NCBI GenBank assembly: GCA_020536535.1 | Contig: JAHLWZ010000381.1 | Span: 22,458 to 86,457, forward strand | DNA length: 64,000 nucleotides | Direction: 5' to 3' | Source: Pelomyxa schiedti | Taxonomy: Eukaryota; Evosea; Pelobiontida; Pelomyxidae | Shown: in pieces, positions 11,543-21,078 of the stretch | How the letters are laid out: the number at the start of each line of letters is the position of its first letter | Position numbering within the stretch: position 1 is the stretch's first letter | Made by a program: the position numbers and the translations under genes | Notes under the pieces: generated by a model | What the model was told of the DNA's origin: nothing | Seen by the model: the letters and a program-made list of their open reading frames with translations, nothing else | Databases searched by the model: none

Positions 11543-12556
11543 ATGGCAGCAACGCCAACAGCGCCGGCTTCGACGGGTGGTGACAGGATAAAGTTAGTAG
11601 TTGTTGGTGACGGTGCCGTAGGCAAGGTAATAAACAACAACAAAAAAAAATCGCCCTCACCGCCTCCGCATTTCCTTTTTTTTGTGTGTGTGTTGTGGAG
11701 TTGTGCTTTATTTGACTGGATTCTTTAGACGTGCCTTTTGATATGTTACGCCAAGAACGAGTTTCCGGAAAAATATATTCCCACTGTATGTTCACGTTCC
11801 ATGGGGACTGTGGTAAAAGTGACTTTTTGCTTAACTACACTAAAACTAGGTATTTGAAAATTATGTCAAAGTAGTAAACAGACCCACGGTACCTTTTTTT
11901 TTTTTTGTAGCACTGTGTCAGTTTTAACAGTTCCGTGCAGGGTGAATTATGTTTCGAACTGTGGGATACTGCTGGTTTCTTTCCTTATCCCTTTCCCTTT
12001 CAAGCTCAGGAGTCCTTTAGGTCAGGAAGATTTTGACCGCCTTCGCCCCTTGTCGTATGTGACTTAACCTGCAAATATTCCGTTAATTCATTCCAGCTAT
12101 CCCGACACAGACATCGTATTAATTTGCTTCAGTCTTGTAGCAAGGAAGTCCTTTGATAACGTTAAGGTAAAATTAGTCTCTCATTTTGAATGGGAATTTA
12201 CGTTGATAGGAACGGTGGTACCCAGAAATCCGACATTATTGCCCAGGTATAAGATAACCAAACAACTATCCCGTCCTTATTTCCACTATGCAGATGTTCC
12301 ATCACTTCTTGTAGGATTAAAGGTAGACCTGCGTGACGCAAATGCCGCGGATGCTATGACGGGGAAAGTGGACCATGTAACAACTGAGCAAGGCCAGCAA
12401 CTCGCCACAACGCTGGGTGCGCAAAGATACATGGAAGCAAGTGCAAAAACTAGGAAAGGGCTGGAGGAAGTATTTGCTGCAGCCATTGATATCGCCATGG
12501 CGAAAAAGAAACCCGCCACACCGCCAGAGAAGAAGAAGCGGTGCAGTATTCTATGA
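11543..12556 (+). CDS. Rho-family small GTPase (Rac/Rho type)
   Basis: A membrane-associated molecular switch that controls actin. Exon 1 encodes a 13-residue extension followed by IKLVVVGDGAVGK, completing the P-loop with TCLLICYAKNEF across the first intron. Switch I is IPTVFENYVKVV. A later exon gives ELCFELWDTAG spliced to QEDFDRLRPLSY, which includes the catalytic glutamine, and then PDTDIVLICFSL. The Rho insert region is present: LVGLKVDLRDANAADA and GKVDHVTTEQGQQLA. The G5 motif is MEASAKTRKGL. The tail is polybasic (PPEKKKRCSIL) and ends in a CAAX box, CSIL, expected to be prenylated; a terminal leucine favours geranylgeranylation. All GTP-binding motifs look intact. The gene lies 254 bp downstream of, and in the same direction as, the RhoGAP gene, so the two products may act together. 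Confidence 0.92.
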
Positions 12557-12841
12557 TGTGTTTGTTTGATAGTTAAAAAAAACAGAAACAACCGTTTTTT
12601 ACTTTGTTTCTGTTGTACTTTTTTTTTTCCCACTAAAAAGGGCAAATCTGCAATTGGAAATAGCACCGAACGACAGGCCGATAGAAATAGGAACGCAATT
12701 GGAAATTACATCAGCGGCAATCTAGACAGTTGCACAAAGACAAACAAATATTGTTTCAAACCCGATAAACCACAAGCGCCGCCAGCGGTCCTACCGCAAT
12801 TTTTTTTTTTTTCGTGAGCACTCGGCAGAGTCCACAGATCC

Positions 12842-13776
12842 ATGAAGTAAACGATCAATACAAAAAACAACGATCACAACGACCACAAACTCCATACCGT
12901 CGTCATCATTGGTTTTTTTTCCGCACTGCACGTTCTCCCTGACGTGACCTTTTATTGCTTCCCTGCGAAACACATTAAACGGCCAAAACCCATGACACCG
13001 TTTCAATATTCAATTTTAAAAATGCCGGTTGGTAATGGTGCTAATTGCACTGCAGGACACTTACTTGCTCGTTCAGCGGCTTCAAAATATTCCCAGGCAG
13101 GGGTATCAAGTACGTCAAGGCTGATTGCAAGGTTGGTATAAGCTTCTATTTTTCCCCTCTTCTTTACCTCTCACAATGCTCTAAAACAACAATAATTTCA
13201 ACCGAAATTCAATAACCCCACCCAAACAGGCCTTCGTATTTTTCAGCTCAAAGACAAAGAGAGCTTTCCTTCACCGCGCCAATCCTCGAAACCGCAGATG
13301 GACCCAGCAATACAGAACAGTCAACAAGAAGGGACAACAAACCGAGGCTGTTGCTCACCAACGCCGCCGCAAAACACACAAGGTCGAGAGGGCCATTGAG
13401 GGCGCATCATTGGATGAGATTAGACAAAAAAGAATGCAGCGACCTGAGGCCCGCGCTGCCGCCCGCGAAGCCGCTCTCCTGTACCCCTCCTCCCTTCTTC
13501 CCAACAAACTTATTCACCCCAATTTTCTGCCAACAGGAAAATCAAACAAAGCAAGCAGGCTAAAGCCAAGCCCACCTCGGCTGCCCCCAAGAAGCCCGCC
13601 GCTCCAGCTGCCGCTGAGAAGGCAGCAAAGCCCGTCAAGGTACTATTGACCCTATTTCGTTTTATCTTGGTTCTAATCAGGGTGTATTACATTTACAGGC
13701 AGCAAAAGCCAAAAAGGCAGCACCAGTGAAGAGTGTACCCAAACAAAACCCCAAGACCCAACAGAAGGGCAGGTAA
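12842..13776 (+). CDS. RPL24: 60S ribosomal protein L24 (eL24)
   Basis: A component of the large cytosolic ribosomal subunit. The start codon lies in a five-base coding exon: ATG AA at 12842-12846, followed at once by a GTAAAC donor. A 209-nt intron then joins to an exon that gives M-K-T-L-T-C-S-F-S-G-F-K-I-F-P-G-R-G-I-K, the conserved N-terminus of eL24. The next exons read FFSSKTKRAFLHRANPRN and KVERAIEGASLDEIRQKR, matching the family. The C-terminus is a Lys/Ala/Pro-rich tail through two more introns, ending TQQKGR at 13774-13776. The ATG-AA exon choice is supported by phase and by the match to the family start. A downstream ATG at 13021 does not keep the frame. Confidence 0.92.
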
Positions 13777-13909
13777 AAATGTGGACAGGTGCAGTGAACA
13801 ACATAAATAATCGAAAAATCCTTCTTGTTCTGTTACTGGTTCACCTCCTTTCTTTGGTTTTGGGTTTGTAGTTGTTTTTGTTGAACAATACACGTAGAGT
13901 TCAATCAAA

Positions 13910-14633
13910 TCACGCTTCTTCCACCCTTGATGGCCTTGTTTCCTTGTGCCCAAGCCAAACGGTGATGTATTCAACGCTGGTCTCCTCAATTTCTACAGCA
14001 CTAAGTACGTGTTCGCCGGAAGCAGAAGTGTTTGGGTCGTTGTAGTACTGTGCGTCATCTGGGGGTTCTACTACGCAATGCTCAGCGTGTGCAACCAGAG
14101 CAGTGGGAGTTAGGAAACCCCGATTGCAGTGCGGGCACCACTGGAGTGATTCAGAGGGTGGGGTGCTGTTTTGGGGCTGTGGTCGGGTGTGAAATTCTTC
14201 TATAAAATTCCCTCCATCCCAATTTATTGGTTATAGGTGTGAATAATTACATAAATTTATGTACGGTACGGAACACCAAGTACTGGGGAAAGAAAAGGGC
14301 ATACGGCTCTGTCTCATCTGGCTCTTCGTAGAGCGGCGTTGCGGAGTAACTTTCACGATAGTTCCTGTTCATGTCCTCGAATGTATGTACACGTGGGTGA
14401 TCAGGCAAGACTCCAAACTGTGGAGGAGACTGGTAGGCACGCGCGCCGCCAAAAAAGTCGCTGCTGGCGTAACCAAACATCGGCACCCCACCAAAGCCAA
14501 AAGGGTCACTTCCAAGCATAGAGAATAGGGGCGAAGCAGAGAAAAATGCTGTTTGCGGATATGCGTGCTGCCTCTGTGCCGCCCCGTTGCGAGAGGGAAA
14601 AAAAGCGTCGAATGGATCAAACCCCCACGACAT
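13910..14633 (-). CDS. Small protein with a C2HC/C2H2-like zinc finger, function unknown
   Basis: Two exons on the - strand. Exon 1 (ATG at 14631-14633) encodes an aromatic, glycine- and proline-rich segment (GWGFDPFDAFF-type start, GSDPFGFGGVPMFGYAS) and then an acidic patch (YEEPDETEPYALF). A GTACCG donor near 14270 joins in phase to an exon starting EFHTRPQPQNS. Exon 2 carries LQWCPHCNRGFLTPTALVAH followed by AEHC. This is a zinc-finger spacing C-x2-C-x12-H-x3-C, so a C2HC finger, and the protein ends HKETRPSRVEEA. I do not recognise the family. The aromatic low-complexity N-terminus and single finger could suit an RNA-binding or ubiquitin-related adaptor, but nothing in the sequence decides. 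It is convergent with RPL24 (134 bp between stop codons). Confidence 0.6.
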
Positions 14634-14957
14634 TGGCACCACCAAGAATAATGTTACTGTGGACTCGCAGCACGGTTATATGTGTCTTCTTAGCTCTCTT
14701 TGTCGCTGTTACGGTACGCGCGATCTCCGGCTGCTGACTCTGTAGTTTCTAATTTAACTGAAATTCAGACAAGTTTCCAGGCAGGTAACTCGAGCTCAGA
14801 TCTGATCAGAACTGACCAACGTGGCCCACTAGTGTCTCACACTTCCTCCCGAATGTAGTATCCCAGAAAGATTGCCCTTGCGGCCTGTCCATCATGGGCC
14901 CTATCGCCCTTCACCGAATGCAGAAAAACCCGAACAACCAACAACAGCCACGATACG

Positions 14958-16404
14958 ATGGCAGACAACCAACCCCAACCGCCACCACCCCCGCCGCCGG
15001 CAATGGGAGGGGGCCCAGGGGGGCGAGGCCGCGGTGGGGGCCGCGGCGGGCGCGGGGGAGCCGAGGGGGCGGGCAAGCGGCGGGCGTGGGCCGACCCCAC
15101 CGCGGCGCTGGGCGGCGGGGCCTGCGACCAGACCGGGGTGCCCCCGCTGCCCCCCGCGGTGGTCGCCGCGGAGCCCAGGGAGGGGCTCGACGACGTGGAC
15201 GCCTTCTGGTCCGCGGTGGCCTCGGTGAGGAAGAGCCAGGCCGGCAGCGGCGGCGTGTGGTTCGTGCAGCTCACTCCCCCTGGTTTACAGGTTCCCTTTC
15301 CTTTTCTTTCCTCCGCTCCTGCTCTGTTGGTGTATTATGGGAATGAATTTTTTTTTTTTTTTGTTTGTTTGTGTGAATGGTGTGTACTAATGGGATGTCG
15401 GGATAGACGGGAATAGTTGTTCTCAAGACATCAAATAGTATAGCTTCTGATTGGTTTTGCTTGGAACTTGGAAAGATTCTGGGTGCTCCTATGCCTGTGA
15501 TGCGTATACTAAAACCGGAATCCGCTGAAGTATTGTAAATTCTTTCCCCAGTCACAACTCTTATCTCTAATGTGGCAACAGTGCAGCCACTTACGCTTGC
15601 CTCGAACGCCTTGCCATACAAACACATGGAGCAATACCTCAACAGGCTAGGGGCCCACGTAACTTGAACACTCTTCTTCAACTCAGCTTGTGTGTCCCTG
15701 GGGCTGGAAGTTTTGCAAAACCTTATGCTCAACTCATGGAATTTTTACCATGCATGACTGGAGACCTCATGTTAGATTCCGCCATGTCCGCGGAACCCAA
15801 TCCCACATCACCTGCAACAAAGTGCACAAATACCCAGGAAGCGCTGCAGCGGATCGGAAGACTGCTAGCTCTAGATGTGTTGACAAATAACTCAGATAGA
15901 CTACCAGTTGGGCAGTTGTGGAAGTATATGGAAGGAGTTGAGGCAAACCTGCAAAACATCGCTTTCAGCCTCAGTGATTGTATGCCCTATGGCTTAGACC
16001 AGGCACTCAATTGCATATCCCCAACCCGGTCACATCAGAGATATGAGGAATACCTCCAAGAGACCCAAAAAATCGTTCATGCAGCCCGAGAGGCTTGTTC
16101 AACAGACTCCATTCCTTCATACCGGCCATTTCAAACAGCAGCATCCCTGTTGCAAAAAATGTTGGTTCTTACTCCCGGAGAAACTGCTCCACTGGAAAAA
16201 TACATAGCAATTGGCTTCTGTGCTGCCCTGGATGAAGCAAAACACAAAATCTCCAGCCGGTCTGTTTTGGAGGAAATAAGGCAGAAAGTATGCACACCTT
16301 TTGAAAGGGTGGTGGAGATGTTTATGCTGACAAATGAATCAGTGGGACTCAACCGCGTCAACACTGACTTCCTTTGGGAATTGCTATCTGTCACACTTCA
16401 CTAA
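14958..16404 (+). CDS. Actin-fragmin kinase-type catalytic domain protein
   Basis: A probable protein kinase of the actin-fragmin kinase catalytic family, first known from Physarum, where the enzyme phosphorylates actin in the actin-fragmin complex. Exon 1 is very GC-rich and encodes a poly-proline run followed by a Gly/Arg-rich segment and VDAFWSAVASVRKSQ. After the first intron comes GIVVLKTSNSIASDWFCLEL with LGKILGAPMPVMRIL, the N-lobe core including the likely ATP-binding lysine. The C-lobe exon contains GSFAKPYAQLMEFLPCMTGD and RIGRLLALDVLTNNSDRLPV, which carry the family's metal/catalytic asparagine-aspartate pattern. The remainder is helical and ends LLSVTLH. Unlike the Physarum enzyme there is no Kelch propeller after the kinase domain. 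The junction near 15535-15590 is not resolved. Confidence 0.8.
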
Positions 16405-16648
16405 ACGAGCCATAAAACAGTGTTTTGGCTTAGTGGGAAACTCTTTCGGCGTTCTATGAATAGCCATATTCATTGTGCACTTGTTTAAGATAAGTTTGGT
16501 TTCCTCATGAGGTCTATTCGACGAAATCCAAAAATGGCCTGTGATCGTTTTTTCTATCCCAGGAGGGCGGTTAACACAAACTTTGTTCATTTTCCTTCAC
16601 CAAAAACCAACGAAGTACGACGGGGATTCCCCTTCATTCACTACGCGA

Positions 16649-19600
16649 ATGCACCTGTCCCACGACGACGCCGAGAACGACGCGAACGACACCCATAATG
16701 CCGCTCAGAGCACATCGCCTACCCCTCCACTAAAGCCAGGGAAGACTGAGGTACAAGGCCCAAGAGCGACTGTGACTGGGACTGGGACCAGGCCCGGACG
16801 GCGGCGCCGGAGACTGGACGCCATTGTGGGAATCGGTGTTGCTGTGGGCCTCGTCGTGGTCACGGCTGGATGTGTCTGGGCCACGTGGTTTTCGCTTCTG
16901 AATCAGTCTATTGACACAATGACAAATGAGGAAATGAAGTACTCTTCTGATTGTGTGCTTTGCTTTCTTTGTTCCCATCTCTATGGTTGTTGATCTAGTG
17001 ATAACTTTGCTGTAGTGATTGAGACTGAGATATCTGCTGCCTTTCAGGTTTAAATGTGAATTTCTCTTTGGAAGAAGTCTTACCCATTGAGACAGGTCTT
17101 GACCACACAGGTTGATGTTTTGGCAGCTGGCATGATATTCAATCCTCAGACCGCAGACTCAAGTCATGTATCCCAAATATGGCCAGAGCAAATAAGCCTT
17201 CTCGTTTCTGTAACTTCCGCTGTTCTGCTTTCAGTTTGTTCAGTTTTTACCAGGGAAAAAATCACATTTCGTTTGTTGCTATTCCATTGCATCCTGAAAC
17301 CTTTGACCCATACATTGAATTTTGTGAGGCTTCAAAAGTTGATATTGTACGAAAATTTTTTCTCCCTCAGTACCTAGTGACCTATGTGAAAAGATTATGA
17401 GTGTTGTGATACCCTTCGCTGATGGAACAGGAAACCTTCTGGTCACCATCAAGGACAACTCTACAGGCGGCCTAATGTTAGGATATATCGTTTCCTCCAC
17501 CACCCAGGAGCGCTTACAGATATTTCTTGCTGATGGTAACATATCGTGGCCTCTACTCTTGCAACCTGCATTAAATGCAACTGGTGGTGTTACCTTCATT
17601 GGACCCGCATTTCTGAATTTATTGTACGTAATATGAAGATTCTATATAATTTTCACTCAAGTTTCCAGTGGGACTTTAGACTCGATGATCTTCATGGAAA
17701 AAGTACCTCTGTTATCCTTAGTATTGTAGCTTAAAGGCGAAAGGTTATTTTTTCTCCCCATGGCTATCCTCTTGGGTGGGCAATCAGTGGCACAAAAACA
17801 CTATTGGTGTGGGATGACTGCTTTGTTTCTTATCTGATTCGTTTAGCTTTCTGATATGTTAGGTTCGATTGAATTTCGGGATGGGAGTTTTGGCTATATC
17901 ATTGATTCCGTTGGGCTGATAGTGTGTGCAATGGGAGCTGCAAAGACTATGGATGCCGAAATTGGGTATGAAATAATAAACAATCATTTTATTCAACTCA
18001 ACTGTGGTTACCACAAGAACTACAACCCCAGACAAGTGCAACGACACAAAAATTTCCAATTCGATGGAGAAGATTAATAGGCACATAAACACAACTTCTC
18101 TTTTGGAATCTGTATACTTGTCAGCCACTTTCGACCACAAAGAATACCAAATGTGACCATCACTTCTCCTTCACACCTATTTTCGGAAAATTCACACAAT
18201 TATAAAACAAAAATCAGAGCGGGTATCTGAGTTTGATCCCTCTTTCTATGATTAATTATATCGTGTAGTGAGCCCCATGTATCCCCATAAAACAGCAAAG
18301 TGGACACTTGTTATTGCTATATCTGCAGAGTATTCACATCCCTTTGTGGATTCTACTCACTTCTCCAAGGGTCTACAAGAAAGAAGCAAATTTTTCTTCC
18401 CGTATTATCATCTCCATTGCCATAACTCTAGGACTGGCCCTACTTCTGGTGGGAGTTGCGTATGTCAGCTCTATTACCTAGAAACCATTAATAAATAAAA
18501 GGACCTTCTCTTCAATAAAGTTGTCATCCAATTCCCAGAGTCACAACCCACAGACCCTGGACCTTGAATCAGGAATTACGAAGGTGAGATACCTAAGCCT
18601 TTGACATTTCCATAAATAGTGAATACAGGTGATTTCAGCATTACATTCTTTGAAAGAGTCCAGTGATAAAAGAAGCAAAAAACTGATAGCAGAGATCATT
18701 ATGAGCCTTACTCAAACAACATCCTTATTCATGCCCGACTTGAAGAATCAAGCTGTACTATTTGATAAAGACATTCAAAAATGGTATTTTCGGGCTGTCT
18801 GTTGAAAGGTTAAAACGTTTAATGACACCCAGGCTGGATGAGGAAATAGCACCCACTGGCTTTAGTGGTCCCACGGAAAGCCACAGCGTGGCTTCATCAC
18901 AATGTATTAGTTTGAAAGGATCCCGCCCAGAACTACAGAACATGGATTTGGGATCCCTAGATTTCCCGGTCAGTAACCTTTCCTAACTTTTCTTCTTATG
19001 CTTTGTGTTCAGCTATTTGATCTTCCAAGTGAAGGTATTCTGGAGAATATCTCTATGCAGGTTTTGGAAGAACTGGATGTATTAAAACCTTTGAACATCC
19101 CTACGGATGAAGTTAGGGCTTATATCAATGAAATTGAGCACCTATATCAGGTTGGAAAGGGGGTGGGGCAAATTTGTAGTTTCTAAGCCTATTTAACGCC
19201 TTTTTTCTCAGCCAAATTACTACCACAATCAAGTTCATGCTGCCGATGTAGTTCAGTGTTTGTACTACTTGCTTGTACATGGGTTATGGGAAGCCATTGG
19301 CGTGAATAACTACCTTGATGTCTTTATCCTGATAATATCTGGGGTGGTGCATGACGTTGGGCACCCTGGGGTCAACAATGTAGGGATGAGGGCGTTTGAA
19401 CTATGACTAACATAATTTCAGGCATTCCTCATTGCTACGGAGGATGAATTGGCGATGCGTTACAATGGTATTGACCTATCAAATATTTGTTGTTAATATA
19501 CGTTAGACAAAAGTGTGCTGGAGAACTTTCATTCCAGTGTAGCTGTAAAACTATTCCTCACAAAGTATACAACTCGTTGGAATCTGACAAAAGAGCAAAT

Positions 19601-20255
19601 AAAACAAGGTATTGCTCCCGAAAATCATAAATTGTAATAAAATCACGTCTGTGGGATAGTGAGGACAGGAATTATTAGCTTGGTCCTATCGACTGATGTA
19701 TCACAGCATTTTGAGATTATTTCTAAATTCAAGGTTTGGAAATAGTTCCCCTCAATCTCTTTTGTTTAGTTGTTAAATAATAGGTTTTAATGGAAAATCC
19801 CACCCGAGATTTTCAGAACAACAGAGACCATAGGATGCAGTTGATGTGTATAGCTATCAAAACGGCAGATATATCCAATGTAACGTTACCACCATTTCAC
19901 TAATATGAACAAGAAAACTTAAACTTATTTCTAAAAATAATGAACGAGCATAACCCTCATCTCGTAGGTAATGAGACCACACGATATAATGCTACAGTGG
20001 GTGAAAAATCTCACACAGGAATTCTTCGCACAAGGAGACCAGGAACAAGCACACCATCTTCCTTTGAGCCCATTTGCTGACAGATCCTGCGGCACCGGAA
20101 AGCTGGCCAAGTTGCAGACTAATTTCGTTGGTCTAGTGGCAAAGCCCCTTGCTGCGATCTTGAATCTCGCCAGCCCTGCTGCCGGTTTGTTAAGCAATCT
20201 CGAGGCAACTAACGACTACTGGTCTGACAATCCCGCACCACTAGAGCTCAACTGA
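16649..20255 (+). CDS. Transmembrane cyclic nucleotide phosphodiesterase with extracellular sensor domain
   Basis: A class I (HD-type) 3',5'-cyclic nucleotide phosphodiesterase anchored by two membrane helices. The cytosolic N-terminus is polar and Arg-rich. Helix 1 reads AIVGIGVAVGLVVVTAGCVW. An extracellular region over 17.0-18.2 kb looks like a CACHE-type sensor (IPFADGTGNLLVTIKDNSTG; GSIEFRDGSFGYIIDSVG). Helix 2 is IIISIAITLGLALLLVGVA. The catalytic domain follows from about 19.0 kb: YHNQVHAADVVQ (HNxxH), VVHDVGHPGVNN (metal-binding HD), then LIATEDELAMRYN, IKTADISN (second metal Asp), and EFFAQGDQEQAHHLPLSPFADR near the end. The gene has many small introns, and the exons around 17.1-18.6 kb are only partly joined. 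The product should lower cytosolic cAMP or cGMP in response to an external ligand (inference). Confidence 0.82.
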
Positions 20256-20354
20256 AACCCTTCGGCGTTCCGGCGTAAAAAGGATAGGCGTAGCTTTGCT
20301 AGAGGAGAACAATAGAGAAGAGAAAAGGAATTTTTAATTTCCGTGTTTGTTGGA

Positions 20355-20799
20355 TCAGTCTTCACTGTCAGTGGAAGCGTCCTTGCCTTCAGCTTCAGCC
20401 TAGCGGTAATGGAGGCATTCAACTGAAGAGTTGCCTCCGGTGGCATGCTGCGTGATCTCCGAGTGTGTCATCGACGGGCTTGCAAGCCATCGTTTACGAG
20501 ATTTCTGATAACCTCCAATCTCTGGAGGGTCAGTGCTTAGCGTACTACTCAAGAGTAGGGAGTACCCATTGGGTATGTCAATCCCGATCCCCACTCATTT
20601 CACATTCCAAACACACCCACTCTGAAGAAAGGATTTTTTTTGTCCACAAACACACGGAAAGCAACGTGTGTGTTGTGGATTTTGGAGGCTTGTTGGACCT
20701 GTGTCTTGGTCTTCTGGATCCATCACCTTCATCTCCAGTTCTCAACCAGTCACATCAGAACCCTGAGGGAGATTCCCCACCGTCTTCGCAGTTGGCCAT
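20355..20799 (-). CDS. Small spliced basic protein of about 115 residues, unknown
   Basis: No single frame here is long, but four exons chain in phase on the - strand. Exon 1 (ATG at 20797-20799) reads M-A-N-C-E-D and ends at a GTGGGG donor. Exon 2 reads DEGDGSRRPRHRSNKPPKST. A 45-nt intron ending TTTCTTCAG leads to a tiny exon, TVGVFG, and then to ITLSTDPPEIGGYQKSRKRW and LASPSMTHSEITQHATGGNS. The frame then either stops at 20400 or, if a 24-nt GT-AG segment is removed, continues into AEAEGKDASTDSED and a TGA at 20355-20357. The acidic/serine tail looks like a real C-terminus, but a 24-nt intron would be far shorter than any other here. The basic-then-acidic composition suggests a nucleic-acid or chromatin partner; the family is not recognised. 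Confidence 0.4.
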
Positions 20800-21078
20800 G
20801 CCTCCCGACACTCAACAACCACAGGTGCCCACACAGACAAAAACAAAAAACCCAGTCAGTCCCCGAGTGGGACTTTCCCCCTGTGCACGAACGATGAAAA
20901 AGAAAAAAAAATTAGGTTTCAATTACAAAAACCAGAAAGAAACAAACAATCAAGGCAAACAATAGAAGAATCCTTTTCCTTATCTCGTTCTTGTTATCCG
21001 GTGTGTCTCACACCACGAACTACATCCCACACACATAAGTATGCATGGGGAGGGGGAACAGGATGGCATCATCAGGAA
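20800..21078. other. Intergenic stretch, no gene seen
   Basis: This stretch lies between the small spliced gene and the end of the giant NACHT gene, both on the - strand. A + strand frame crosses it (20465-20965; Pro/Ser/Gln-rich, then a lysine run), but it has no ATG near its beginning and overlaps the - strand exons. It probably contains the 3' end of the giant gene and the promoter of the small gene. Confidence 0.4.

Noticed and set aside
15640-15680. A 28-nt intron in the actin-fragmin kinase-like gene
   Set aside because: Reading a different frame through the exon gives one continuous sequence into the LMEFLPC motif, so no intron is needed.
15271-15732. 153-codon - strand frame across the first intron of the actin-fragmin kinase-like gene
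   Set aside because: It reads a homopolymer as poly-Lys and is antisense to clear kinase exons.
20465-20965. + strand frame of 166 codons after the phosphodiesterase (Pro/Ser/Gln then Lys-rich)
   Set aside because: It has no ATG near its start, and the phosphodiesterase has a proper stop at 20253-20255. The - strand exon chain in the same place explains the stretch better. A 3' exon of another isoform remains possible.
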